From Myxococcus xanthus (GTDB lineage Bacteria; Myxococcota; Myxococcia; Myxococcales; Myxococcaceae): a stretch of DNA of 64,000 bases. A program made the translations under genes and the position numbers. Shown in pieces: positions 17,401-28,244 of this stretch. A model generated the notes under the pieces. It saw nothing but the letters and a program-made list of their open reading frames with translations. It ran no database searches and had not been told where the DNA came from. The stretch spans positions 28,628-92,627 of the forward strand of contig NZ_JABFNS010000013.1 in the NCBI RefSeq assembly GCF_013116825.1. The letters run 5' to 3'. The stretch's first letter is position 1. Every line of letters starts with the position of its first letter.

Positions 17401-17958
17401 ATGCGCCTGTTCACCGCCGTCACCCTGGGGCCCGCCATCGAAGCGCGCGCCACCGAGGAGTTGCACCGGCTGCGCCCCCTGGCCCCCCAGGCTCGCTGGG
17501 TGAAGCTGGAGGGCCTGCACCTCACGCTCGTGTTCCTCGGGGACGTGGATGACGCACGCCTGCCCGCCATTCACGACGCCCTGACGCCGATTGGAGCTCG
17601 GCATTCCCCCTTCGTGCTGTCTGTCGTCGGTGGCGGCGCTTTTGGCGCGCCCGCCCACCCACGCGTGCTCTGGGCGGATGTGTGCGGCGCCACGGACGCG
17701 CTGAAGGCCTTGCAGGCGGATACCGCTCGGGTGCTCCAGCCGCTCGGCTTCGAGCCCGAGCATCGCGAGTACACCGCGCACCTCACGCTGGCCCGCGCGA
17801 AACACCCGCGCGGAGACGCCGCCCTCCTCGCATGCGTCCAGGCGCTCAAGGACACGTCACTGGGCGAGGGGCGTGTGGACCAACTGGTGCTTTTCGAGAG
17901 CAAGGGCGGCCATTACCTGCCCCGATTGGAGGTGCCCCTCACCCGCCCGCCGGGGTAG
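17401..17958 (+). CDS. thpR: RNA 2',3'-cyclic phosphodiesterase (2'-5' RNA ligase family)
   Basis: 185-residue member of the 2H phosphoesterase superfamily. The two catalytic HxTx motifs are HLTLVFLG (about residue 40) and HLTLARAK (about residue 122). Together they open 2',3'-cyclic phosphate RNA ends and in vitro can join tRNA halves by a 2'-5' bond. Length and layout match ThpR. AGGAG lies about nine bases before the ATG. It is a stand-alone gene between proS and the YiiX-like gene. Confidence 0.92.
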   Translation: MRLFTAVTLGPAIEARATEELHRLRPLAPQARWVKLEGLHLTLVFLGDVDDARLPAIHDALTPIGARHSPFVLSVVGGGAFGAPAHPRVLWADVCGATDALKALQADTARVLQPLGFEPEHREYTAHLTLARAKHPRGDAALLACVQALKDTSLGEGRVDQLVLFESKGGHYLPRLEVPLTRPPG

Positions 17959-18037
17959 CGGCTCCCTCGTGACGGCTGGCATCCCGGCTGCACTCTCCGC
18001 ACGCCGGAAGCAGCCAGGCACCTGAAAGGACTCGCCA

Positions 18038-18655
18038 ATGCGGTGGATGGTCATGCTGATGGTGTGGTTCGGCGCCCACAACGCGGTCGCGGCGCCACAT
18101 GAGGGGCTGGAGGCCCGGTTGCAGACGGGAGACATCGTCCTGCACACCTCGCGCTCCTCGCAGTCACAGGCCATCCAGAAGGCCACGCAGAGCCCCCTGT
18201 CCCATGTGGGCATGGTGGAGGTGACCGAACAGGGCGCGTGGGTCGTGGAGGCCGTGCAGCCGGTGCAGCGAATCCGGTTCTCGAAGTGGAAGGCCCGGGG
18301 CGTGAAGGGCGACATCCTCGTCCTACGCCCGCGAGAACTGAGCGATGCGCAGCGCCAGCAGGCGGTGACGGCGGCCAAGGCGCACCTGGGCAAGCCCTAT
18401 GACTGGCACTTCGGCTGGGGGGACGACGCGATGTACTGCTCGGAGCTGGTGCGCAAGGCCTACGCCCAGGGGGCGGGCTTGGAATATGGGAAAATGGAGC
18501 GGCTGGACTCGCTCCGCGTGAAGGGCCTGGAGCAGCAGCTCCGCGAACGTTACGGGAAGCGGGTTCCCCTGGATTTGCAGTTGGTGACGCCCGCCAGCAT
18601 CGCCGCGGATGTACGCCTGGACGTGGTCCACTCCGACTTCCCGTCCGTGAGGTAG
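18038..18655 (+). CDS. YiiX/YebB-like NlpC/P60-superfamily cysteine hydrolase, secreted
   Basis: 205-residue protein with a signal peptide (MRWMVMLMVWFGAHNAVAA). The permuted papain-like fold of the YiiX family is recognisable from TGDIVLHTS, SHVGMVEVT (catalytic His), GKPYDWHFGWGDDAMYCSEL (catalytic Cys, with acidic partner) and the closing VTPASIAAD. YiiX relatives are thought to cleave peptidoglycan amides or lipid-linked acyl groups; the real substrate is unknown. GAAAGGA precedes the ATG by seven bases. Confidence 0.85.
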   Translation: MRWMVMLMVWFGAHNAVAAPHEGLEARLQTGDIVLHTSRSSQSQAIQKATQSPLSHVGMVEVTEQGAWVVEAVQPVQRIRFSKWKARGVKGDILVLRPRELSDAQRQQAVTAAKAHLGKPYDWHFGWGDDAMYCSELVRKAYAQGAGLEYGKMERLDSLRVKGLEQQLRERYGKRVPLDLQLVTPASIAADVRLDVVHSDFPSVR

Positions 18656-18708
18656 GCGCGGGCTCGCGAGGATGCAGCGGCGGGGCACGGACGCGATAGA
18701 GTGTCGGC

Positions 18709-20772
18709 ATGCGACGCGTTCTGGTGCTCCTCCCTCTCCTCGCGCTGGCCAACTGTAAGAAGGACGAAAGCCCTGGCGCAGCCAAAGTCACGGTGGATTA
18801 CTCGGGCTTTCTGCCTGGCTGCGTGCAGGTGAACGCACGCGACGAGGGCAGCGGCAAGGAGCTCTCCACCACCGTCGCCGGCAAGGGCGAGCGCACCGGC
18901 GGCTCGCTGACGGTCGCGGTGATTGCGCCCAGCGGCTGGGGCTCGACCATCCAGGTGGAGGCGCGCGCCTTCGAGCAGACCTGTGAGGCCGCGAGCCCCG
19001 TGGTGACGCGGTCCACGTCCGTGACGTTGACGCCAGGAACCCCCGTCCCGGTGGCCCTGTCCCTCCAGGCGACGGATGGAGACGGCGACGGGTACGTCTC
19101 CGTGCTCACGGGCGGCACGGACTGCAATGACACCAACCCGGACATCCGCCCGGGCGCAACGGAGCGCTGCAACGACGTCGACGACAACTGCAACGGTCAG
19201 TCGGACACGGTGGAGCTGCGCCTGGGCCAGAGCTGCACGGAGGGCCAAGGCTGTGAGGGCGTCCGTGCGTGCGGTGGGAACGGCGAGGTCCTCTGCAACA
19301 TGCCACTGGCCGCGTATGCCTACCCTGACGTGGACCAGGACGGCCACGGCGACCGGAACGCCGCTCCCGTCGCATTCTGCTCCGGTATCCCGCAGGGCTA
19401 TGTCGTGAGCCCGGCGGACGACTGCAACGACAACAACGCCAGCATCCGGCCAGGAGCGACGGAGCTCTGCAACGGCGTCGACGACAACTGCAACGACCAG
19501 ATTGACGAGACCTTCCCCGACCTCGGCACGGCGTGCACCGCGGATGCCCAGTGTGCCGGCGTCTACGTCTGCGACGCCTCGGGCATCGCCACCACCTGCC
19601 AGGCCGCGGCGACGCCCACCGACTGGTTCCTGGACGGCGACGGAGACACCTTTGGTGATGGCACGGCCGTGTCGTCCTGCGTCTCGCCTGGCGCGAGCTA
19701 CGTCGAGGTTGGTGGTGACTGCAACGACGGAAACCCGTTCACCTACCCTGGCGCGCCGGAGCTGTGCGACGGCCTGGACAACAACTGCGACGGGAATGCC
19801 GAAGGCCCCGAGGTCTGCCCGAGCGGCGGTGCCAGTTGGGCAGCCCGCACCGTGGGCGCGAGCGATCAGGAGTGGCGCTCCATCTTCACGGAAGCTCCAG
19901 GCGACGTGAGTGTCTCAGGTAACCAGGGCGGGACCGCGATACTCAAGCCGCCCTCATCCACGTTCCAGACCAACGCGACCAACTGCGGCGACAACAACAG
20001 GGGCTGGAACGCCGTCTGGGCGGACATGGCCAACCTGGGCCGCCTCTACCTCGGCTCATCGGGAGGCAGCCTCTCCTTCCTGGATAGGTCGGAGAATGCC
20101 TGCACCGAGACAAACACCATCGGCCGGTGGGTGAAAGGGCTCGTCGGCTTCCGACACGAAGGAACCCTGGAGATTCATGGAGTCACCGAGAACTCCGGCA
20201 CGGGGGGGCAGGGACTGACATTCAAGTGGACTGGAGGTAGCAGCTCCAGCGCGTTGAGCTTCGGCCCCGCCGCAGTCGCGCCGCTATTCGACATTCACGG
20301 CCGTTCCCGTGCAGTGATGTTCGCGGTAGGCGGCCTCGACAATGGAGGAAACAGGGGACGCATCCACCGGTTCAACCCCTCCTCCGGGCAGTGGCAGTCA
20401 GAGAGCGTGGAAGCCGCCATCTCAGGCATGGGCCGGCTCCGCGGCGTCTGGGTGGTGAATGACAAGCTCGCCTTCGCCGTGGGCGAAAGAATGAACAGTG
20501 CGAACACCGTCCTCCAGTGGGACGGAAGCACCTGGAGCAGGATGTCCTCCTTCCCCAACACGCAAAGCGAGACCCTGACCTCCGTCATCGCCTTTGGTTC
20601 GAAGTCGGTCTACGTGACCGCATACAACGGACGCATCTACCGGTATGACGGCACGGGGTGGCAGATCGTCTTCGAGAACACGAGCCTGCGCTTCAACGAC
20701 ATCGCCGGCACCAGTCCCGCGGACCTCTGGGTCGCGGGCAACGCGGGCCAGATTCTCCACTGGCCCCAGTAA
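18709..20772 (+). CDS. Lipoprotein with MopE-type putative metal-binding motifs
   Basis: 687-residue lipoprotein (lipobox LANC, about residue 16). Residues about 125-360 contain three MopE-type repeats: DCNDTNPDIRPGATERCNDV with DDNCNG, then DCNDNNASIRPGATELCNGV with DDNCND, and finally DCNDGNPFTYPGAPELCDGL with DNNCDG. In the family these Asp/Asn/Cys loops are proposed to bind metal, probably calcium. The C-terminal half (about 370-687) contains repeated short beta segments with W-x-x-ANLGRLYLGSS and GTSPADLWVAGNAGQI, suggesting a beta-propeller. Surface adhesion or structural role is plausible. Such proteins are abundant in myxobacteria. Confidence 0.85.
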   Translation: MRRVLVLLPLLALANCKKDESPGAAKVTVDYSGFLPGCVQVNARDEGSGKELSTTVAGKGERTGGSLTVAVIAPSGWGSTIQVEARAFEQTCEAASPVVTRSTSVTLTPGTPVPVALSLQATDGDGDGYVSVLTGGTDCNDTNPDIRPGATERCNDVDDNCNGQSDTVELRLGQSCTEGQGCEGVRACGGNGEVLCNMPLAAYAYPDVDQDGHGDRNAAPVAFCSGIPQGYVVSPADDCNDNNASIRPGATELCNGVDDNCNDQIDETFPDLGTACTADAQCAGVYVCDASGIATTCQAAATPTDWFLDGDGDTFGDGTAVSSCVSPGASYVEVGGDCNDGNPFTYPGAPELCDGLDNNCDGNAEGPEVCPSGGASWAARTVGASDQEWRSIFTEAPGDVSVSGNQGGTAILKPPSSTFQTNATNCGDNNRGWNAVWADMANLGRLYLGSSGGSLSFLDRSENACTETNTIGRWVKGLVGFRHEGTLEIHGVTENSGTGGQGLTFKWTGGSSSSALSFGPAAVAPLFDIHGRSRAVMFAVGGLDNGGNRGRIHRFNPSSGQWQSESVEAAISGMGRLRGVWVVNDKLAFAVGERMNSANTVLQWDGSTWSRMSSFPNTQSETLTSVIAFGSKSVYVTAYNGRIYRYDGTGWQIVFENTSLRFNDIAGTSPADLWVAGNAGQILHWPQ

Positions 20773-20778
20773 ACCGGC

Positions 20779-21546
20779 TCACGTCACCCGCCGCGCCACC
20801 ACGAAGCGGCGGGTGAACGGGAACGGCGTCCCATACGGCTGCGCGGGATAGGACTCGCGCAGCAACGGGCGCAGCGTCTCCACGAAGGCGCGCGCCTCCT
20901 CCTCTCCGAGCGCCGCGAGCACGGGCCGCAGCGTCGTCCCCAGCAGCCACTCCAGCACCGCGTCCTCGCCCGGGAGCACGTGCAGGTACGTCGTCTCCCA
21001 GGCCTCCACCGTCAGCCCCAGGCCGAACAGCCAGGACACATACACAGGCAGGGACTCCACCGGCCTGCGCCGCGCGGGCGCCACCACGGAGGCGAAGCGC
21101 GGCAAGGCCCGCACCTCGTCGACACGCCGGTGCGAAGGCGCCTCGAAGTTGGCCGGCACCTGGAAGGCCAGCACCCCGCCGGGCGCCAGCTTCGCCACCA
21201 ACCGCCTGAGCAACACCTCATGGTCCGGCAGCCAGTGCAGCGCCGCATTGGACACGAGCACGTCCAGCGGCGCGGGGGGCTCCCAGTCCGCGAGGTCCGC
21301 TACCTCGAAACGCACCGAGCCCACGGACGCACCGCGACGGGCCGCCTCAATCATCTCCGAGGACGCATCCACACCGGACACCAAGGCGGACGGCCAGCGC
21401 TCGGCCAACACACGCGTGAGGTCCCCGGCGCCACACCCCAGGTCCGCGACCTGGGAGGGCGTCGCCGAGTCCACCCGCGACAGCAAATCGAAGAAGGGAC
21501 GCTTCCGCTCGTCGCGAAAGCGCGAGTACTGCGCCGGGTCCCACAT
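20779..21546 (-). CDS. tam: Trans-aconitate 2-methyltransferase
   Basis: 255-residue class I SAM-dependent methyltransferase. MWDPAQYSRFRDERKRPFFD is the characteristic Tam opening, followed by motif I VADLGCGAGDLTR, SGVDASSEMIE, and the family-typical VSNAALHWLPDHEVLLRRL. LAFQVPANFEAPSH also fits. The enzyme methylates trans-aconitate, a spontaneous inhibitor derived from cis-aconitate, relieving inhibition of the citrate cycle. Full length. It converges on the MopE-like gene with only six bases between stops. Confidence 0.93.
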   Translation of the reverse strand: MWDPAQYSRFRDERKRPFFDLLSRVDSATPSQVADLGCGAGDLTRVLAERWPSALVSGVDASSEMIEAARRGASVGSVRFEVADLADWEPPAPLDVLVSNAALHWLPDHEVLLRRLVAKLAPGGVLAFQVPANFEAPSHRRVDEVRALPRFASVVAPARRRPVESLPVYVSWLFGLGLTVEAWETTYLHVLPGEDAVLEWLLGTTLRPVLAALGEEEARAFVETLRPLLRESYPAQPYGTPFPFTRRFVVARRVT

Positions 21547-21602
21547 GGCGGCCTCCTGTCACGGGAGAGCCTAACGCCCAGGGTCCTTCAGCGCGGTATC
21601 GC

Positions 21603-21634
21603 GGGACACGCTCCCCAGGGAGGAAGCGTGTCCC
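21603..21634 (-). terminator. Hairpin after the lipoprotein gene
   Basis: A perfect 10-bp stem GGGACACGCT/AGCGTGTCCC (21603-21612 and 21625-21634) with a 12-base loop. It begins 13 bases past the stop of the leftward lipoprotein gene and ends before the tam start. No T-run. Confidence 0.5.
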
Positions 21635-21646
21635 CGGGACAGCAAA

Positions 21647-22393
21647 CTACTTGGCGCGGCGGCGACGGGCGCCCGCGTCCGGCGCGCTCCCGGCATCCTC
21701 GCCACCCTCCACGGCGGCGCCGGTGCCGTCGGCCGCATCGGCCGTCCCGGCGTCCGTGCCCGCGTCGGCCTCCGGGAGCTCAATCTTCGGCGGCGGGTTC
21801 ACCAGCGTGAGCGAGGTGAGGAACTCATCCGCGCCCGGCGCGCCGATGCCCGCGTTGTAGACGGTGATGAGGTTGTAGACGCGCGGCCCCACCAGGAAGC
21901 TGCGGCCCTTCACCTCGCCGCTGGGCGACGCCAGCATGTACGCCTTGCCCGGGTAGCCATCCAGGGTGATGTCCTCGGAGCTCTTCAGCTCACCACCCAC
22001 CTGCCCGGCGATGCCCTGGATGCCGCCGTTGATGAGCGCCTCGGCGGGCACCGTGGCGACAAACGCCTCCGGGTAGTCCACCGCGTTGACGATATAGCTG
22101 ACACCGCCCTCATTGGCCGCGTACGTGACGAGCGTGGCCTTGTCCGTCCGCTTCGGCAGGGCGGCCTCGCTGCGCTGCGCCTGCGGCGGGGGCCCCGGCA
22201 GCTTCACGGTGAAGCCCTCGGGAGCCTCCAGGACGTTGAACGCGACGGCGGGGGTCTCTTCACCACCCTCGTTGGCGACCTCCTCGATGGTCGAGGTGGC
22301 TTCCCGGTTATCGGGCTTCTGCTGACCGGCGCACGCGGCGGCAATCAGCGACAGGGTGGCGAGGCTGGCGACAAGGCGGGACAACGGGGACAT
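21647..22393 (-). CDS. Hypothetical lipoprotein
   Basis: 248-residue protein with a lipoprotein signal ending IAAACAGQ (Cys about 20). The middle region, GFTVKLPGPPPQAQRSEAAL and the strand-rich segment ending in RVYNLITVYNAGIG, resembles the small beta-sheet domains found in stand-alone myxobacterial lipoproteins related to PsbP/SurA-like folds, but I cannot name it. The tail is low-complexity Ala/Asp/Gly ending RRRRAK. The ATG is preferred over the GTG two codons upstream because AGGAA sits eight bases before the ATG. It lies downstream of livF in the same direction, after a 151-base gap. Confidence 0.7.
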   Translation of the reverse strand: MSPLSRLVASLATLSLIAAACAGQQKPDNREATSTIEEVANEGGEETPAVAFNVLEAPEGFTVKLPGPPPQAQRSEAALPKRTDKATLVTYAANEGGVSYIVNAVDYPEAFVATVPAEALINGGIQGIAGQVGGELKSSEDITLDGYPGKAYMLASPSGEVKGRSFLVGPRVYNLITVYNAGIGAPGADEFLTSLTLVNPPPKIELPEADAGTDAGTADAADGTGAAVEGGEDAGSAPDAGARRRRAK

Positions 22394-22544
22394 GGGCACA
22401 CTTCCTGAGTGTGGTTGAACGCAGTGCGTCGACGGACGCTAGACGAACTTCCTGGTTGCTGACTACCCGACTTTGGGAGGGGAGCCAGTTTCATTGCGCG
22501 CCGGACTCTACCGGAGCGTCGGCGAGAGGACGTAGCGCCGTCCA

Positions 22545-23300
22545 CTACTCGCCGAGATACGCACGCCGGACCTCCGCGCTCTCCAGGAGCGCCTTGCCCG
22601 GCCCCGCCATCACGACCTCGCCCGTCTCCAACACATAGCCGTAGTGCGCGGCGTTGAGCGCCAGGTGGGCGTTCTGCTCCACCAACAGCACGCTCACGCC
22701 CGTGGCATTTACCTCGCGCAGGGTGCGGAAGATGGCCTCCGTCACCTGCGGCGCCAACCCCAGCGAAGGCTCATCCAACAGCAGCAGCTGCGGCTTGCTG
22801 AGCAGCGCGCGAGCAATGGCCAGCATCTGCTGCTCGCCGCCCGACAGCGTCCCGGCCATCTGCTTGCGGCGCTCCTTGAGCACCGGGAAGAGCGTGAAGC
22901 TCTTCTCCAGGTCCTGCTGGATGCCGGAGGTGTCCGTGCGCAGGTACGCACCCAGCTCCAGGTTCTCCTGGACGGACATGTTGGGGAACACGCCCCGGCC
23001 TTCCGGCGCGTGCGCCATGCCGCGCGGCACCAGCTGGTGCGCCTTCATGGCCGTGGTGTCGTGCCCGTTGAACTGGATGCGTCCAGCGCTGGGCTTGAGC
23101 ATGCCGCTCACCGCGCGCAGGGTGCTCGTCTTGCCCGCGCCGTTGGCGCCGATGAGGGCCACCACCTCGCCCTTGCCCACCGTCAGCGACACACCCTTGA
23201 GCGCCTGGATGGCGCCGTAGTGCACCTTGATGCCGTCCACCGACAGCAGCGGCGGGAAGGACTGGCGCTCCCCCAGCGTCTTCACCTGCGCGTCGCTCAC
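22545..23300 (-). CDS. livF: Branched-chain amino acid ABC transporter ATPase LivF
   Basis: 251-residue ATPase. Walker A GANGAGKTSTLRAVSG lies near residue 46, Q-loop RGMAHAPEGRGVFPNMSV carries the LivF-typical PEGR-x-VFP sequence, signature LSGGEQQMLAIARAL and Walker B LLLLDEPSLGLAP follow. The GTG start overlaps the livG stop (GTGA) and has GGAGG six bases upstream. Last gene of the five-gene liv operon, which imports leucine, isoleucine, valine or related amino acids. In myxobacteria, amino acids are the main carbon source, so several liv systems are expected. Confidence 0.95.
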   Translation of the reverse strand: MSDAQVKTLGERQSFPPLLSVDGIKVHYGAIQALKGVSLTVGKGEVVALIGANGAGKTSTLRAVSGMLKPSAGRIQFNGHDTTAMKAHQLVPRGMAHAPEGRGVFPNMSVQENLELGAYLRTDTSGIQQDLEKSFTLFPVLKERRKQMAGTLSGGEQQMLAIARALLSKPQLLLLDEPSLGLAPQVTEAIFRTLREVNATGVSVLLVEQNAHLALNAAHYGYVLETGEVVMAGPGKALLESAEVRRAYLGE

Positions 23301-24181
23301 GCCGCCCCTCCGTGACTCTCCAGATAGCTGTCGCCCAGGTACGCCTCGATGACCTTCCGGTCGCTGCGCACCTGCGCCGGAGCGCCCCGGGCAATCGTCT
23401 CGCCGTGGTCCAGCACGGTGATGCACTCGCAGATGCCCATGACCAGCTTCATGTCGTGCTCGATGACGAGCACCCCCAGCTTGAAGTCGTCCCGGAGCTT
23501 GCGGATGAGCACCATCAGGTCCGCCTTCTCACGGGTGTTCATGCCCGCCGCGGGCTCGTCCAGCAGCAGCACCTTGGGCTGCGTGCCCAGCGCGCGCGCG
23601 ATTTCCAGCCGGCGCTGCTCACCGTAAGGCAGGTTGCGAGCCTCCTCGTCGCGGCGGTGCGACAGGCCCATGACCTCCAGCAGGTGCTCCGCCTGCTGCG
23701 TCAACTCCCGCTCCTCCTGCTGGAAGCGCGGCGTCAGCAGCAGCGCGCGCCACCAGTCGCGGTAGTTGATGAAGGCGCCCTTCATCTTCGCGCCCAACCC
23801 CACGCCTTCGGGGTGCAGCGCGCCCTGCGCCCGGCACGCCACCTTCACGTTGTCCAACGCGGTGAGCGCGCGGAACAGGCGGATGTTCTGGAAGGTGCGC
23901 GCCAGCCCCAGGTGGTTGATTTGATGCGGCAGCCACCCGTTCACCCGCTGCCCGCCCACGCGGACCTCGCCCTGGGTGGGCTGGTACACGCCGGTCAACA
24001 CGTTGAACGCCGTGGACTTGCCGGCGCCGTTGGGGCCGATGAGCCCCTGCAAGTCGCCCTGCCGAACAGAGAGGTTGAAGTCCGTCAGCGCCTTGAGGCC
24101 GCCGAACTGGATGCTCACCCCGTCCGCCTGGAGCAATGGCGCTCCGGCCTCCGCCTTCGTCTCCTCCGCGGCCGCGCTCAC
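23297..24181 (-). CDS. livG: Branched-chain amino acid ABC transporter ATPase LivG
   Basis: 294-residue ATPase. Walker A LIGPNGAGKSTAFNVLTGVY, Q-loop ARTFQNIRLF, signature NLPYGEQRRLEIARAL (the LivG form with PYGEQR) and Walker B VLLLDEPAAGMN are all present. The C-terminal extension containing VIEAYLGD is typical of LivG. The insertion between Q-loop and signature (about residues 105-150) is longer than in many ABC ATPases but normal for LivG. The GTG start overlaps the livM stop by four bases, and its own stop overlaps livF. Confidence 0.95.
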   Translation of the reverse strand: MSAAAEETKAEAGAPLLQADGVSIQFGGLKALTDFNLSVRQGDLQGLIGPNGAGKSTAFNVLTGVYQPTQGEVRVGGQRVNGWLPHQINHLGLARTFQNIRLFRALTALDNVKVACRAQGALHPEGVGLGAKMKGAFINYRDWWRALLLTPRFQQEERELTQQAEHLLEVMGLSHRRDEEARNLPYGEQRRLEIARALGTQPKVLLLDEPAAGMNTREKADLMVLIRKLRDDFKLGVLVIEHDMKLVMGICECITVLDHGETIARGAPAQVRSDRKVIEAYLGDSYLESHGGAA

Positions 24182-25241
24182 GCCAGCCCCCTGCGCTTGC
24201 GCGGAATCCACCGCGGCAGCACGTCCCAGATTTCCTTCGTCCCGAACAGGCCCTGGGGCCGCGCCAGCATCAGCGCCACCAGCAGCAGGCCGTACACGGG
24301 CATGCGAATCTGGTCCACCTTCTGCGCCAGGCTGCCTTCGGCCCCCAGCAGGGTGAACAGCGAGCGCATGCCTTCGGGCAGCAGCGTGAGGAACGTGGCC
24401 GCGACGATGGCGCCCGTCGTGGAGCCCAGGCCGCCCAGCACCACCATGACGACGATTTCCATCGACTTCACGAAGGTGAAGGAGCCGGGGTTGATGATGG
24501 GCACGAAGTGCGCGAACAGCGCGCCGGCGATGCCCGCGAAGAACGAGGAGATGACGAAGGCGCGGACCTTGTAGCCCGTGGTGTCCACGCCCATGGCCTC
24601 GGCGGCCACCTCGTCCTCGCGGATGGCCCACAGGCTGCGGCCGTGGCTGGAGCCGGTGATGCGCCGGGCCACCAGCACCGTGAGGAACACGAAGAAGTAC
24701 ACCATGGCCGGCGACGACGTCTGGGGGATGCCGGACAGGCCCAGCGCCCGGCCGAACGCGTCCGTGTTCTGCACCACCACGCGGATGATTTCGCCGAAGC
24801 CCAGCGTGACGATGGCCAGGTAGTCCCCGCGCAGCCGCAGCGAGGGCAGCCCCACCAGGAAGCCGCACAGCGCCGCGGCCAGGCCGCCCACCAGCAGCGA
24901 CACGACGAAGAACACCTGGTCGCTGACCGCCACCGGCAGGAAGGAGAGCGCCACGTCCTTGAAGTTCAGCGACAGGACGCCGGAGATGTAGGCCCCCACC
25001 GCCATGAAGCCCGCATGGCCAATGGAGAACTGCCCCGTCATCCCGTTCACGATGTTGAGGCTGACCGCGAGGATGATGTTCACCCCCACCACCGACAGCA
25101 GGTAGGAGGCGAAGGGCGCGTCGCTCATCAGCCCCTGGAACAGCGCCAGCACCGGCAGCGCCAGCAGCACGGGCAGCAGGCCGCGCAGCGACGCGGGGAC
25201 GGCGGAGCGGGCCTCGGGGGCAGGAATCGCCGGAGTCTCCA

Positions 25242-25242
<1 letters not shown>
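24178..25242 (-). CDS. livM: Branched-chain amino acid ABC transporter permease LivM
   Basis: 354-residue permease with about nine or ten membrane helices. NGMTGQFSIGHAGFMAVGAY is the LivM-family hallmark near residue 65, and the EAA-like loop is in AIREDEVAAEAMGVDTTGYK. The first 18 residues form a short cytoplasmic leader. The ATG overlaps the livH stop (ATGA), and the stop overlaps the livG start (GTGA). Forms the channel heterodimer with LivH. Confidence 0.95.
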
Positions 25243-26161
<919 letters not shown>

Positions 26162-26162
<1 letters not shown>

Positions 26163-27367
26163 TAGGGATTGATGGTCGTGACGTACTGCGTCTTGCCATC
26201 CTCGACCTTGAGGACGACGGCGGACTTCACGGCGTTGCGCTGGGCATCCAGTGTCACGGTGCCCGCCACGCCCGGGAAGTCCTTTGTCTGGGCAATGGCG
26301 TCACGCACGGACGGGCCGCTCAGGTCCTTGGCGCGCTCCAGGGCGCTCACCGCCACGCGGGCCGAATCGTAGCCCAGCGCGGCCAGGGCGTCCGGCACCG
26401 CGCCGTACGCGGCCTTGTAGTCCGCGATGAACTTCTGCACGCGCGGATCCGGGTTGTCCGGCGAGTAGTGGTTGGAGAAGTAGCTGCCCTCGATGGCGCT
26501 GCCGCCCAGCTCGAAGAGCTTCTCGGAGTCCCAGCCGTCGCCGCCCATCAGCGGAACCTTGAGGCCCACCTCGCGCGCCTGGCGGGCGATGATGCCCACC
26601 TCGCTGTAGTAGCCCGGCACGTAGATGCCTTCCGGCTGCGACTTGCGGATGGCGGTGAGCTGGGCGCGGTAATCCGTGTCGCCCTGGCTGTAGCTCTCCA
26701 CGGCCGTCACCTTACCGCCCATCTCCGTGAACTTGCGCGTGAAGACGTCCGCCAGGCCAATGGAGTACGCGCTCTTGTTGTCCTGGAGCACCGCCACCGT
26801 GTTCAGCTTCAGGTTCTCCCGCGCGAACTTCGCCATCACGAAGCCCTGGAACGGGTCGATGAAGCAGACGCGGAAGATGTAGTCGCCCTTGTCGGTGACG
26901 GTGGGGTTGGTGGAGGACGGCGTAATCATCGGCACGCCCGCCGCCTGCGCCTTCTCCGCCATGGCCAGCGAGTTGGATGACGCCACGTCACCGAGGATGA
27001 GCGCGACCTTGTCCTGCGTAATCAGCCGCGTGGCGGCCTGGGCGGCCTCCTCGGGCTTGCTCTGGTTGTCGTAGACGCGGATGGACAGCTTCTTGCCCTT
27101 CACTCCGCCCGCGGCGTTGGCCTCCTTGAGGGCCAGCTCGATGCCGTTGCGCGTGGAGATGCCGAACGTGGCCTGGCCACCGGTGAGCGAGCCCACCTGC
27201 CCCAGCAGGATGGTGTTCGCGTCCGCCGGAGCGCCCCCGGGCGCCGCCCCCTGCCCCTGCGCGGCCTGAGTACCTCCTTCACCCGAAGGAGCAGGCTGCG
27301 TCTTCTTCTCGCAAGCGGCCACCATGACGGCGAGCGCGGCGAGGAGCATCGGGGCAAGTCGTCGCAT
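26162..27367 (-). CDS. livK: Branched-chain amino acid-binding lipoprotein LivK
   Basis: 401-residue periplasmic substrate-binding protein of the type I fold. The ATG start precedes a lipoprotein signal with lipobox VAACEKK (Cys19 or so). An Ala/Gly/Pro-rich tether of about 30 residues leads into ILLGQVGSLTGGQATFGIST, the typical LivK beginning. VALILGDVASSNSLAMAEKA and MITPSSTNPTVTDKGDYIFR are ligand-pocket segments. AAGGGAAG lies about six bases upstream of the ATG. It is first in the operon, as expected for the most abundant component. Confidence 0.93.
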
Positions 27368-27490
27368 GCAGGGCTTCCCTTCTCGGAAACTGACACGGCA
27401 AAGCCCTGGTTTTCTAGGGGACACCTCTCCATGGGTCAAGCGTGCAGCCTTCCCGAGCCCCCGTCACACACCCCCTGTGCAGCGCGTCAG

Positions 27491-28210
27491 TCAGGAGTGC
27501 AGCCCGTCCACCGGGCCGTCGTGGAGCACCTCGCCCCGCTCCTCCACCTCCGCCGTCTCTTTCCGAACGGTGGCGTGAACCTGCCGGAGCACCTCGTCGG
27601 TGTACCGGGAAACCGCAACCTCCTGCCAGACATGCACGGACCTGGTGACCTCCACCCGCTCCTCATGCAGGGGGATGACGAAGGTGCCCGCCTCGAAGGG
27701 CACCAGCCCCTCCAGCACCGGCCGGGCGGACGCCACGGCCTCCGGCGCCGGCGGGCCCTCGGCGTCCACGGCCTGCTCGGACACCCGCTCCACCACCAGC
27801 TCCTCGCGGCGCACGGGCACGGAGAAGTGCCGCACCTCCGTCCGCACCACCTTGTGGATGCGCACCTGTCCCGCCTCGCGCACCACCACGTGAGGATGGG
27901 CCTCCTCGCGGGCCAGGGGCACCACGAGTTCGCCGGGCGTCGCGAACCCGGCGGAGAACACGGACTCAGGGTGACCTGACCGCGCCTGCGCCGGGCCGTC
28001 GTGCGCTGGTGACACCTCGTCCCGCGTCAGCCCCAGGTGCACGTCCTCTCCGCGCACGTCCACCACATCGCCGTAGCGCGCGGTGAAGGACTTCAGCCGC
28101 AGCAGCCCTCCTTCGATGGCGAAGGTCTCCCCGCCACACCCCACCACGGTGCCCAACCGGGCCCCATCCGCCGTGAAGACCCGCATCCCTTCCCGTACGT
28201 CCGTGCGCAT
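27491..28210 (-). CDS. PRC-barrel-like / DUF2382 stress-type protein (shorter copy)
   Basis: 239-residue protein. Residues 1-65 form a PRC-barrel/DUF2171-like module (REGMRVFTADGARLGTVVGC). Residues about 95-225 match DUF2382, with VVVREAGQVRIHKVVRTEVR and RREELVVERV, then a second half with FVIPLHEERVEVT. DUF2382 proteins (YsnF/AvaK type) are associated with envelope or general stress, without known biochemistry. AGAGGAG stands seven bases before the ATG. It pairs with a longer paralogue transcribed in the opposite direction, on the other side of a small membrane-protein gene. Confidence 0.8.
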   Translation of the reverse strand: MRTDVREGMRVFTADGARLGTVVGCGGETFAIEGGLLRLKSFTARYGDVVDVRGEDVHLGLTRDEVSPAHDGPAQARSGHPESVFSAGFATPGELVVPLAREEAHPHVVVREAGQVRIHKVVRTEVRHFSVPVRREELVVERVSEQAVDAEGPPAPEAVASARPVLEGLVPFEAGTFVIPLHEERVEVTRSVHVWQEVAVSRYTDEVLRQVHATVRKETAEVEERGEVLHDGPVDGLHS

Positions 28211-28244
28211 CGGAGGACTCCTCTCATGTGGTGTGGTTCGCGGC